64,000 nt of DNA from Halichoerus grypus (Eukaryota > Chordata > Mammalia > Carnivora > Phocidae). A program made the position numbers and the translations under genes. Location of the stretch: contig NC_135720.1 in assembly GCF_964656455.1 (NCBI RefSeq), positions 55,454,598 to 55,518,597 of the forward strand. The letters run 5' to 3'. Shown here piece after piece: positions 1 to 9,963 of this stretch; the first letter of the stretch is position 1, and each line of letters begins with the position of its first letter. The notes under the pieces are model-generated. The model was not told where the DNA came from. It searched no databases and was given only the letters and a program-made list of their open reading frames with translations.

Positions 1-33
1 GTTTTGAAATAAGACATGCCTTGTGGTCATAGC

Positions 34-550
34 TGTGGTAGGCGGTCTCTAAAATGTCCCTCAACTATCTCTACTTTGCCATATTCATACCTTTGTGTAA
101 TTCCTTCACTTAAGTGTGGGCTGAACATAGTGACTTGCTTCTAATGAAGAATATATAGCAAAAATGGAGGAATATCATTTCCAATCTTAGGTTATAAAAA
201 AACTGTGGCTTCCATCCATATTGGGCACTCTCTTTGCTCTCTCTTGGATTATTTTGTCTGGGGAAAGCCACCTGCCATTTTGTGAGATAGCAGCCTGTGT
301 GACAATGAATCTAGGTCTGCCAACAGCCACATCAGTGGATTTGGAAGTGGATCACTCTTCTCTCCTCCACTTCACCAGCCCCTTGTTCAGTTGAGTCTTC
401 AAATGAAATTGTGATGTTGGCTGGTAGTTTGGCTAAACCTCATGAGATACCTTGATCCAGAGGTACCCAGACAAATTGTGACCCTATTCCTGACCCACAG
501 AAACTGTGGGATAATACATGTTTGTTTTAGTAACATACTTTTGTGTTAGT
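34..550 (+). mobile_element. MaLR (MLT1-type) solo LTR, ancient
   Basis: The block opens with a TGTGGTAGGC-type LTR start. It continues through the 'taggttataaaa...ctgtggcttcc' and 'gccaacagccacatcag' segments and ends near 'gacccacagaaactgtg...ataatacatgtttgttttag'. These are remembered landmarks of MLT1-type LTRs of the ERVL-MaLR group. The copy is diverged and has no internal retroviral region beside it, so it reads as a solo LTR fossil. Subfamily not assigned. Confidence 0.6.
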
Positions 551-2376
551 CCTTGCCTTTCTGGGGCTCAGTTTTTTCACCTGTGCATGTTCAACAATTG
601 AACCAAGCGGTCTTTGAGGTCATTTATGTGCAGATTGCTATTAGTCATCTAATTCCTCATGTGTTAGCATAAGCCAATTCTATCTAATTGTATTTTTAGC
701 AGTGATGAAGAAGAGTCAGCCATAATTTTCTAGAAGTAACCCTTCAAATATTAAGACTGTAGGAAATCCTGTAGCCTCCCTTCCAATCCAACATGTGAAA
801 ATAATATGAAACCTTTGATGTGTGAGGATTTGGTTTTATCTTTTATTAATCTTACCTTGTTAATCTCTAATGCTAAATTTATTTCTTTCTTTAAACAATA
901 GCACTACACTGTTAAATGCTGTATCACCTAAATCTTACTCTTTATAAAATCTTAGAAGAAAGGGCACATAGATGCATTTTTTTGCCCATATAACTTGACA
1001 TGGGCTTTATAAAGCTTTAATTTCCAGGAAGTAAATGTCATGATTGGTTCTTATTTGACAAAACAGTCACAAAGACTCAGACTTTCTACCCTGGGTAATT
1101 TGACAAGATTGTATCAGAAATGTGTTTTTAGTATCTATTTGGACAAGGCATTTTGGATGTAGGGATGACTGTGTAGTCAAAAATATTTTCTCTAAACATG
1201 CAACAGAAGTCTTTCTGCTAGGCGCCTATTATTAGATGGCCAATATGTTGTTACTGATTCATTGATCTGGGTTTTAGCATATGTTTTCCCAACGGAATAG
1301 AAACTACTCCGTTGGCATGCTAGAGGAATGAGGCCAATTAGCCTTCAGAGAATCCTGGACTCCATTCATTTGTGGTAATTCTATATAGCAACTCATTAAA
1401 AATAATATGAGTGCTATGTAAAACCTTCCCTGGGTATTGATTTCTGTTTCTCGATTTGTTGTCTTTGAATCAGAGCCCTTATTTTGTCCACATTGTATGC
1501 TATTGCCTCTCCTGTGAAGCCAAAGAAATGCATTGGTTTGGTTTGGTTTGGGATGTGTGTGTATTCGCGTGTGTATTTTGTGTCATGGTGGATAAATTTA
1601 CAAAGGAATGATTGTGGTGTCTCATATTTGCTTTGCCACTTCTTTGTGTTATTAAGCTATAGAAGTTAGCCAGGGATGGAACCCACATTGTAAACAAATG
1701 TTTATAATCATTAATGCCAAAATGGTCTAAAAACAGATATTTAGAAGCCTAAAATATGAAAGCAGACTGTAAGCAGCACATACACTCTTCTTTATTTTCT
1801 GTCTTGTGAGTTGCCCTCATTTCCCATTTTTCTGAAATTTGTTACAGATGCTGGAACTTAGCCACTCAGGTTCTGAAATCTCTTCGGTTACCCAAGGATG
1901 TGATTCAGCCTAATGAGTGAGGGGTTTTGCTGGCAGTGCCCACAGGCCGCTCCCCGCTCCCCTCCCCTCCCTTGTCCTTGATGGAGGCCCTGTAGGAGAC
2001 CGCTAACTGCGTGCTGTGATAGCTCGGCCAGTGATGAGGTGACCTGTGGCTCAAGGCTCAGGGAAGACCACCAACTGCTTTCAGCTAGGTCAGTGACCAG
2101 CTGTCAGCTGGGGAGAGTCTCCTGTCAGTGCCAGCCTGGGGAAGATTCAAAGTGCTGACCTGGAGGGGAAAGGGCAGAACTTCTCAAGAACTCACTCCAT
2201 TTGCATTGTAAAGACAGAGAAGGAGGTGACTTTGGGAGGCAGCCCTCATCCCTTAGACCTCCCACAAAGAAGCAGATGCATTTAAAGGGGTGGAAGCATG
2301 GGGCGAGACAGAATTCTCCTTCTTTGTTGATTCACTGCCTGATTTTTATGCTGCTTTAAATGCAGAGGCTTTCCTT
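551..2376. other. Unique AT-rich sequence, no gene seen
   Basis: No recognisable repeat or coding structure. Open frames here are short and on both strands, as expected by chance. The part around 1900-2280 is clearly richer in G+C than its surroundings and contains several CpGs, so it could be a regulatory element, but no specific motif proves that. Confidence 0.5.
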
Positions 2377-2467
2377 TATTTTTTAAAATATTTTTTATTG
2401 TTATGTTAATTACCACACATTACATCATTAGTTTTTGATGTAGTGTTCCATGATTCATTGTTTGTGC
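2377..2467 (-). mobile_element. Carnivore LINE-1 3' end, strongly 5'-truncated
   Basis: On the minus strand this reads as the last ~80 bases of the carnivore LINE-1 3'UTR (caaacaatgaatcatgg..., actaatgatgtaatg..., aacataacaataaaa) followed by an A-rich tail. The same terminus occurs at 9.6, 34.2, 37.8 and 57.9 kb. Only the 3' tip was inserted, which is common for LINE-1. Confidence 0.8.
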
Positions 2468-3805
2468 TGTGCTTTAGACTAGACTTAATGCTGCATCTCG
2501 CTGATTTTTTTTAAAAACTTGCTCTCGCGAATACTTCAACCTGATGGTAGCTAATTTGCAAATAAGAAAATAAGTAACTTAGGTTTCTTTTCAGGGCTAG
2601 AATGTGGATTTTAATCCTATAATGTTTTCCTCAGTCATCACCAAGTTTAGTGAAAAGAACAGCCTTAAAAACAGAAAGCTTTGCAGTGATTCCATGGCAG
2701 CATGTGCAGGAGAGAGAGAGTGTGTCTGAGAGCATCATAAAAACCAGGGGAAAGGCGCTCCATAAATATGCGGGTAGTTATTTATTACAAAATAAATTAT
2801 GTATTGACATGAGGAATTACACCATAATTTTCTGTTTGAGATGGTACCAAAGTAAATTGGTTTCTATCTAAAAGGTCACATGGAATGTTGGCTTTGTGTT
2901 CCTGTCATGACATTTGCCTTATTGGCATTCAGGAGCATTCCCTCTGCTTCATGCAATCACTGTCTCCTTTCACTGTGTTTACAGATAATCCAGCAACTTT
3001 GCAGACCAAATGGTTTTCTGAATATGAGCCCACAAAGCATTGAATCAGACAGCCTCCTGCTTAGAGAGTTTTCATCACAGTTCAGCCATAAGGCAAGCAT
3101 CAAAAATTGCTTTAGAAGGGAAAGTGACAGGAAATTGTTCATAATTTGCCATCACAATAATTAAGAGTGGCTAGCACTATTGCAACCACTGTTTAATTTC
3201 CCCTTCTTTAAAATTAACTCTGTTATTGTCAGCAACTGCTCGGTGGTGAGACCGATTAACACCGTTTGTCTGAGGCCTTCTATTCCCGAACACATCATTC
3301 ACTCACCTCCGTGTGGAACCAGCTATGCATCTTGATCCAAGCTGTTTTACATTTACAGTGAGGACATGCGTGAGCCTTAAAAGAGTAGCTCAATTGCTAA
3401 ACTGCTGTTTAAAAGGCCTCTCATGAAATATCCTGAACTGCATATGGCTTAGAACAAATAATCAAATGCCTTACAGCCAGGGGGAAAAAAAGGAAAGTAG
3501 AAAGTGTCTTAACCATTGTTCAGTGGTTTTCATGCCTGATTTGGTAGGTAAAGGTTATCAGAAAAGTCAGTTCAAGTGTGCTTAGAAACCTTAATGACAC
3601 CTCTCAACTCCCTAGGCAGGCATCTCATGAAGGGGAGCAGGTTATTAGAGGCCAAAATTAGAAACCCCATCTTTGGTAAATGAACTGATTAGTGTCATCC
3701 TGTGTCTGGGCTGCCCATGGCTAGAACGGCTAGAGTTTCTGTCCTGGGTGTTATACTTCATGCACCTTCTCAGGACTCCAAAGTCACGATGCTCTCGGTA
3801 CTCTT
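2468..3805. other. Unique sequence, no gene seen
   Basis: No repeat recognised. The part around 3190-3340 is non-repetitive with scattered CpGs and may be conserved non-coding DNA. The longest open frames (under 100 codons) overlap on opposite strands and show no domain or splice logic. Confidence 0.45.
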
Positions 3806-3809
3806 TCCC

Positions 3810-3965
3810 TGGCTTAGCACATCCTGCTTCTTACTGCACTAATTTGTGTGTTGATTTCCTCTCTTATCAGGCATTAAGCACTTTGAGGTCAGAGTTTTAA
3901 AAGCTCACAGTCCCCAGCATATAGCATAAAATAGTCGCTGACTAAATATTTGTTGACTGACAGAC
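3810..3965 (+). repeat. L2 LINE 3' end fossil
   Basis: The order 'gcattaagcactttgaggtcagag...ccccagcatatagcataaa...gctgactaaatatttgttgactga' follows the L2 3' terminus (a clause on stopping the disease-free 'tgagctccttgagg' block, then a tail of the type 'ctcaataaatatttgttgaatga'). Highly diverged. Confidence 0.5.
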
Positions 3966-4147
3966 TAAAAGATGAATGATTGACAGTACTCACACAGAAG
4001 TTGGGGGAGAAAATCTGCACCGTAGGTCCAGTGGGCTATCATTAACTGTCCCAACCCAGAAGGACCCTGGCTACAGAATAGCAAATTAGATTCTCTTAAA
4101 AGAAAAAAGAAGCCAATTACTCTTAGGGGAAAATTTTGCTAAAATCC

Positions 4148-4725
4148 TTATTTATTAATTCAACATAGTGTGTTGAGTGCCTAGCCTATACCAGGCACTG
4201 TTTTAGGCACTTGAGACTTACCGATGGGCCAAACAATTCATGCAGTTGTGAAGTTTATATTCTGGTGCAAGAAGTCAGGCAATTAATAATAACCATAATA
4301 AGTCAATCATGGATTATGCTGGAATGTGACCTATGCAGTGAAAATAGTGAAGCAGGGGAAATGAGGTTGAAGTACTGGGAGTGGGTGTTAGGCATGGGTG
4401 GGTCTCAATTTTAAATAGGGTCAGCAGGGTAAGCCTCATTGGGATGACAGCATTTGGGAAAAGACTGGAAGTTAGCATAGGAGTTACTATGTGTTTATTA
4501 GAAGAGGAGCATTCAAGGTATAGGAAACTGCCTGAGCAAAGGCCCTAAGTTGGGAGCATGCCTGGAGTATTCTGTGTGGAGGACAGGGAGGTGGATTAGA
4601 ACAATCTACAGGGGTGTAGTAGGAGATGAGGTCAGAGAGGTAACAGAACACCTGATCAAGGGCTTGGTAGACCATTATAAAACCTTTGGCCTTTACTCTG
4701 AGTGACAGGGTTAATCTAATTCACT
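4148..4725 (-). repeat. L2 LINE fossil, antisense
   Basis: The plus strand shows the complement of the L2 3' region: 'gtgttgagtgcctagcctataccaggcactgttttaggcact', then an A-rich part, 'gaagcaggg', 'aagcctcattgggatgaca', 'ggagcattcaaggtatagg', 'gcaaaggccctaa' and 'gtaggagatgaggtcagagaggtaac'. The order matches remembered L2-derived genomic copies. Old and heavily diverged. Confidence 0.6.
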
Positions 4726-4729
4726 CCCT

Positions 4730-4935
4730 CCTTTGTACTTGGAACTCCCATTTCCCATTTATACTTATATCTATTTCAGCAAATAACACATGATGTTAAA
4801 CTGTTTGTGTCTTTTTCCCTTGCTAGACTCTCGGGTTCTAAATGCAATTTTTAAATCTCATTCTTCTCTGTATCTGGACCAGAAGAATGAATGCACATTA
4901 TAAATGCTCCATTATTGTTTGTTGAATTGAATTAT
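4730..4935 (+). repeat. L2/MIR-type 3' end fossil
   Basis: Contains 'tagactctcgggttctaaatgcaat' and, about 90 bases on, 'ataaatgctccattattgtttgttgaattgaatt', the usual tail order of L2-class elements. It directly follows the antisense L2 copy. Confidence 0.45.
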
Positions 4936-5215
4936 GACAACAAACAAATCACAGGAGTAGGGATCGCACAATATTGTAAAGGAACAGGGATTGCAGATAG
5001 TTTCTGGGGCAAAAGAGTTGCTGTAAGAATGCATCATACACTTCTTAGCTATAGGCTAGTGTTTTTCTGCTCAAGTCCTCTGATTTTTTTTTACTTGTGC
5101 AGTTTTCTCACCATTGTCTAATGGCTGCTTCCAAAAACCCAGCTGCAATGCTGAAGCTGAGAGTAACTCTCTAGGGAAACTTTGGTGGTTAAGCTACTGG
5201 TCTCATGAGCTAGGG
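4936..5215. other. Unique sequence
   Basis: No repeat family, coding exon or RNA gene recognised. Confidence 0.4.
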
Positions 5216-5217
5216 CT

Positions 5218-5390
5218 CTGAATCTCAGCCTCAGATGCACGTTGGAATCCATGAGGAGCCTTTATAAACTATTGTGCCTCATCACAGAGCAATTGTACCA
5301 GATGTTCTGAGGGTGGGGCTCAGGCATGGGTATATTTTAAAAGCTCCTAGGTGATCCTGATGTCCAGCCAGAGTAAAGAGCTATTGATCT
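5218..5390 (+). mobile_element. MER5-like hAT-Charlie DNA transposon fossil
   Basis: Shows 'gatgcacgttggaatcc', 'gaggagcctttataaac', then 'ctgagggtggggctcaggcatgggtatattttaaaagctcctaggtgatcctgatg', the layout of non-autonomous MER5 elements. Three more copies lie at 21.5, 28.9 and 54.7 kb. Confidence 0.6.
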
Positions 5391-6190
5391 GGAGCTGTTC
5401 TAAGACTTTCAGAGGTGACCTATGTTCTTTATGAACATTTGAGCTACAACAAAGGGAATATAAAAATTTGGTCTTTTCCCCAAACCCATCAATTTTTGGT
5501 AGAGGCATGGCTTTTACATCATGGTGGCAACTCAAGGGTGTCTTATTACATCTGCATGTCTGTATAGGTGCAGGTGTGGTGGGGAGATGGGAGAGCTTTG
5601 AAGGTTGTCTGTTCTCTAGGATAACCAACTTACTTGTAAATCAGCCCACATGAGATACTTACAGAAGCTAAATCGGGAGCCAGTTCCTGGGTCTTCTCTC
5701 AGAAGAACACATATCAAGGTGACTTTGCATTCTGGGAAGCAGCAGTGCTGGCTATACATCCTCATGGACAAGTGAAACAATCTTGTACCCCAACTTGGTT
5801 CTTACCACAGGTTAAGTACTATTCCACCATGGCTTAGCACATTCTAGTCTAAAGATTATTAAAGCATGCGTATGGCCCCTGATTTAGGCAATGCATGCAT
5901 TTATTCAGTTACCTTGGGCTTGGGTGTCAAATCCCAGCCACTTAGGGTTAGCTGATCCTTAGCTGCCCGTGTGAGTGCTGATGGGGCCTACTGCACACCA
6001 TGGTCATGTACACATTTCCTCTTCACAAAATGTTAAAGCTGGCATTTTGACGTACTTGGGAAAAGATCTTGCCTTCTTAATTTACTCATCTTTCAGACTA
6101 TTCTCAGTGCCAGAGTAGGGCCATGCATCATTAGGCTCTGGGAATGTGTGATGAATTTGATTCTTTTATATCTTCATTTTCGCTTTTTTG
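5391..6190. other. Unique sequence
   Basis: No repeat or coding structure recognised. Open frames at 5347-5653 overlap on opposite strands and are treated as chance. Confidence 0.45.
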
Positions 6191-6194
6191 TGTG

Positions 6195-6575
6195 TGTCAC
6201 TAAATACTCTTGGAGTATCTACTAGGTACTGTGCTACATTCTGGGAGCACAGGATAGGTATGGTACTCTTCCTTCAGCTCACATTCTAGACAAGGAAATG
6301 GACATAGAAGCAGAAGATCAGAACTTAAGACAGGAGCTCATCGGGCATGGAGAAAGATAGGTGGTAGAGGGAGGGTCTTATGAGCTATGGGAGCCATGAA
6401 AAGTGAGGAGTTAGGAAAATGCTTAGGGTTTAGAGAGCAAATCTATTCCTGAAGTAGAGGGAGTGGAGGGGATGGTGGTGGAGGTGAGACTGGAGGCATA
6501 GACTGGGATCAGATCGTAAAGCATTTTCATGCCAAGGGAATTTGGACTTGATAATGAAAAGGCAAGGTGGTACAA
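6195..6575 (-). repeat. L2 LINE fossil, antisense
   Basis: The plus strand starts with 'ggagtatctactaggtactgtgctacattctgggagcacagg' and ends with 'gactgggatcagatcgtaaagcattttcatgcc...aatttggacttgat'. This is the complement of L2 3' sequence, as at 4.15 kb. Confidence 0.55.
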
Positions 6576-6597
6576 ATGAAAAAAAGATAAAAATATA

Positions 6598-6815
6598 CTT
6601 AACTTTTGTAATCAGAAAAATCTGATTAAATTCTGACTCTGCCACTTAGTAGTTATATAATACCGTGTTGGTGATTGTAAATAGTTCATTCTCTATTTCT
6701 TCATCTATAAACATGACAATAAAATAAACATGATAATACCTACCTTGCAGGGTTAGTTTGAGGGCTAAATGAGGCAATGTTCATGAAAGTTGAGGGCAGC
6801 CATGTGGTAGATTCT
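6598..6815 (+). repeat. MIR SINE fossil
   Basis: Has the MIR core order: 'ctgactctgccacttagtagttat', 'ctctatttcttcatctataaacatg', 'aataatacctaccttgcagggttagtttgagggctaaatgagg'. Mammal-wide, old tRNA-derived SINE. Confidence 0.75.
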
Positions 6816-6817
6816 AG

Positions 6818-6960
6818 AGCTATGCCATCCAACTACTCAATCAAAATTAAGTAAAATAACAAGATTTATTTTTGAGATCCATTAGCCACCTGTCAAGTGT
6901 ACAATGCCATACGTGGCTGGTGGCTATCATATTGGAAAGCACTGATATAGGACATTTCCA
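6818..6960 (+). mobile_element. hAT-type MER fossil (MER58/MER3-like)
   Basis: Runs from 'gagctatgccatccaac' through 'ttagccacctgtcaagtg' to 'cgtggctggtggctatcatattggaaagcac', matching the 'gctgtccaatagaa...gtggctagtggctaccgtattggacagc' terminal structure of small hAT elements. A second copy lies at 56.79 kb. Confidence 0.5.
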
Positions 6961-7629
6961 TCATTGCAGGCTTTCTATTGGGCAATGCTACTCTATAGAG
7001 GTTTCCCTTGCCTTTCCGGAAGGATCAGGCTTCTAACTGATGTAGTTAATGTGCTGAAAGTATGTGATGTTGTATTCTAAAAAAGTTTTTCTTCATAATA
7101 GAGCTTGGAAATGTGCTCAGATCAAGATTGGATTTCTCTCTGAGATGTCAGTCAGAAGCTCACTCTCGGGCCTGTGCTGACATGCAGCTGCTGCCCCTGG
7201 ATCTCTCTTGCAGTCATTCTGCCCGCCCTGCCTCTAGGCTTGGATTTATACTTAGTTCTCTCAGAAATGGCCACATTGACAAGCAAACTGCTCTGGAGCC
7301 GAGGCACAAGTTTCCCTGGGGACTTACTTCAGGATCTAAACAACATTCTCTATGGGATTGCCTATAGGAGTGACTCGTGCCATTTCAAATAACAGCTTAA
7401 TTCATCCTGTTCCCTTTACTAAGGTTTCGTAGTCCAGAACATCAGGGATGATGGCCATTTCTGGTGACAGGTAGACACCTGCACTGAACTCTCAATTCAC
7501 TTCAACTTAAGCCACTTGCCCAGAAAGAGTGTATTAACTTCCAGTTTCTACTTAACTTTGGTTTTGCTCAGGGAGCTAAAGTTGTAAGCACAGGTCTTTT
7601 TCCCACATGGAACAGTTATTTTCAGGATT
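6961..7629. other. Unique sequence
   Basis: No repeat recognised. Two overlapping short plus-strand frames around 7113-7392 have no domain and no splice context, so I do not call them genes. Confidence 0.4.
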
Positions 7630-7646
7630 AAAAAAAATTTAGAGGG

Positions 7647-7841
7647 GGGCGCCTGGGTGGCTCAGTTGTTAAGCGTCTGCCTTCGGCTCAGGTCATGATC
7701 CCAGGGTCCTGGGATCGAGCCCCACATTGGGCTCCCTGCTTGGCAGGGAGCCTGCTTCTCCCTCTCCCACTCCCCTTGCTTGTGTTCCCTCTCTCGCTGT
7801 GTCTCTCTCTGTCAAATAAATAAATAAAATCTTAAAAAAAA
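7647..7841 (+). mobile_element. Can-SINE, full length
   Basis: A tRNA-derived head (GCGCCTGGGTGGCTCAG, with a box A-like and a 'ggtcatgatccc' box B-like region) is followed by a CT-rich part, AAATAAATAAATAAAATCTT and poly(A). It is flanked by a target-site duplication aaaaaaatttagaggg (left copy ending near 7646, right copy ending at 7857). It depends on LINE-1 for mobility and looks little diverged. Confidence 0.95.
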
Positions 7842-7857
7842 AAAAAAATTTAGAGGG

Positions 7858-8435
7858 ACCATTGAGAGAATGGAATGTATAAAATTTAGTCAGTAAATTA
7901 AAAAAAATTAGTTAAAGCTTTCCTTAATCATCTTGGGAAAAACAGGTTCTTGCTGACAATTGTATCATGGTGCTGTATTATCACATAATTTATTTTGTAC
8001 ACATAATTGACTTTTACTTGAGAAGCAAGAAAGCCCATGTGGAAATGTTAAAAAGAAGTCAAGTGAGAGACCAGCTAAAAGAAATTAAATCCATCAGTGT
8101 GTAAATATAATAAGGTGAAAGGAATCTGGCATTTATTGAGGGGTATATGCAAATGCAGTGAGTTGCTAGAAGGGATATTCTCTGGGACCTGCAATGACTC
8201 AGGGAATTTTGAAAATTGGCAGAGATTCAGCTGGTCATGAAAGGTGGTTGGGATTTTGGTGAGAAACAGGGAGGGATTTCAGAGAGGGAAGATGTGTGAA
8301 GTTGTAGAGATGGAAATGCAAAAACTGTCTTCTTTAGTGGTAAGTAAACAGACCATTCTGACCAAACACATATGTATTATATGGATGAGAAATAAATGAG
8401 AAGTAAGGGTAGCAAGGGACAGACCTTGAATAATA
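7858..8435. other. Unique sequence
   Basis: AT-rich, no repeat or coding feature recognised. Confidence 0.4.
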
Positions 8436-8439
8436 TAGC

Positions 8440-8632
8440 AATAACTAGGTAAGTGTTTTTACTGCACACTTTTGAGTCAGACAATGAGCTGAAACATTTT
8501 CAACATACATTATTTAATTTAGGCTTTGTAATAGTCCAGTGAGGTGGGTATTATTATTCACATTTTACAGATGAGGCAATTTATATTTAGAGAGGTTATG
8601 TAGTCTTCCCAAGGTGTTAGGAGACAATCCTC
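8440..8632 (-). repeat. MIR SINE fossil, antisense
   Basis: The plus strand shows 'tttaatttaggctttgtaatagtccagtgaggtgggtattattattcacattttacagatgaggcaat', then 'agagaggttatgtagtcttcccaagg'. This is the complement of the MIR core. Confidence 0.8.
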
Positions 8633-9207
8633 CATGGATCTTTTGCATCTCTCTACATCTTTGGAGCAGGGCCACGGGCTGCCTCTGTTCTGGACTGACT
8701 TTTCATGGATGTTTGCATAGCTAACAGCTTTGAAAGGTAGATCCAGTATCTCCTTCTGGAGCGGGGAGCAGGTTTATTTATTGTCCGGTGCAATAAAAAC
8801 AATGTCTCCCTTTGGGGCTAAGATTGAGCAAGTTTACTGCCCATTATAAAAGATTTGGGTACCCTGAACTCAGGGTTCCTTCCCTGGAATGCCATGTGCA
8901 AGAGTCATTTGATCCTTTGACGTTGCCCTGTGGGAACTGAGGCTCAAGGAGATAGAGTGAGTGGTGACACTTTTGGCTACCTAGTGCTATTTCTCTGAGT
9001 AGTTTGTTTTTAATTAAATTTATTTATTTTTAATTATAATTATTATTTATTTGATTTTCTTGTCTCTGATCCAGGAATTTTTTGTCTTCTTCCAGCATGT
9101 ATGAAACTGTGGCAGACTAACTTGTTAGCTTACAAATAGGGTCAGTTCTCAGAGCATTCACAGGTATTGACCTAAACATCTGGTAAATAGTGAAATGACC
9201 TTAGAAG
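8633..9207. other. Unique sequence
   Basis: No repeat recognised apart from a short T/A-rich low-complexity tract at about 9008-9055. Confidence 0.4.
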
Positions 9208-9219
9208 TCAACCAACTCA

Positions 9220-9765
9220 GGGGTGCCCAGGTGGCTCAGTTGGTTAAGCATCCAACTCTTGATTTTGGCTCAGGTCATGATCTCAGGGTGGTGAGATCCA
9301 GCCGGCATTGAGCTCTGTGCTCAGCGGGGAGTCTGCTTAAGATTCTCTCTTTCCTTTCTTAACATATATTACATTATTTGTTTCAGAGGTACAGATCTAG
9401 AATGTAGCAGGAGGGGAAGAATGAAGGGGGGGAAATCGGAGGGGGAGAGGAACCATGAGAGACAATGGACTCTGAAAAACAAACTGGGGGTTCTAGAGGG
9501 GAGGGGGTTGGGAGGATGGGTTAGCCTGGTGATGGGTATTGAGGAGGGCACGTTCTGCGTGGAGCACTGGGTGTTGTGCACAAACAATGAATCATGGAAC
9601 ACTATATCTAAAACTAATGATGTAATGTATGGGGATTAACATAACAATAAAAAAATTAAAAAAAAAAAAAGATTCTCTCTTTCCCTCTCCCTCTGCCCCC
9701 TCCCTCCATGCATGTGCTCTCTCTCTCTCTCTCTCTAAAATAAATAAATCTTTCAAAAAAAAAAA
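9220..9765 (+). mobile_element. Can-SINE split by a LINE-1 insertion
   Basis: The SINE head and body occupy 9220-9354 and its CT-rich end and A-rich tail 9673-9765. A LINE-1 piece lies between them. The SINE's own target duplication tcaaccaactc is at 9208-9218 and 9766-9776. Its body (caactcttgattttggctcag...) is an older subtype than the 7.6 kb copy, and it must predate the LINE-1 inside it. Confidence 0.93.
9355..9668 (+). mobile_element. 5'-inverted carnivore LINE-1 3' end inside a Can-SINE
   Basis: The 3' part (about 9400-9650) is LINE-1 3'UTR in sense, ending 'aacataacaataaaa' plus poly(A). The first ~45 bases (taacatatattacattatttgtttcagaggtacag-type) are in the opposite orientation, as seen by comparison with the uninverted copy at 37.54 kb. 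A target duplication aagattctctctttcc is at 9339-9354 and 9669-9684. Inversion plus duplication is the signature of twin priming. Confidence 0.9.
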
Positions 9766-9822
9766 TCAACCAACTCTTAGGTTGTAAGGGCTTGTGCTAG
9801 AGTGGTTTGAAAGGAAGAAATA

Positions 9823-9948
9823 AGCCCCATATCGGGCTCCCTGCTCAGCAGGAAGCCTGCTTCTCCCTCTCCCACTCCCCCTGCTTGTGTTCCCTCTCTC
9901 GCTGTGTCTCTCTCTGTCAAATAAATAAATAAAATCTTTAAAAAAACA
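9823..9948 (+). mobile_element. 5'-truncated Can-SINE
   Basis: Begins in mid-body at 'agccccatatcgggctcc' and runs to the usual AAATAAATAAATAAAATCTT tail. Perfect target duplication tgaaaggaagaaata at 9808-9822 and 9949-9963. The tRNA-like head is missing, so the copy was truncated at insertion and has no internal promoter. Confidence 0.93.
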
Positions 9949-9963
9949 TGAAAGGAAGAAATA

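Noticed and set aside
34..550. Endogenous retrovirus with genes
   Set aside because: Only an LTR-like fossil is present; no gag, pol or env-like sequence is found beside this or the other LTR fossils.
7647..7720. tRNA gene
   Set aside because: The tRNA-like head with box A/B belongs to a Can-SINE; it cannot fold to a full tRNA and is followed by the SINE body and tail. The same applies to the other Can-SINE copies.
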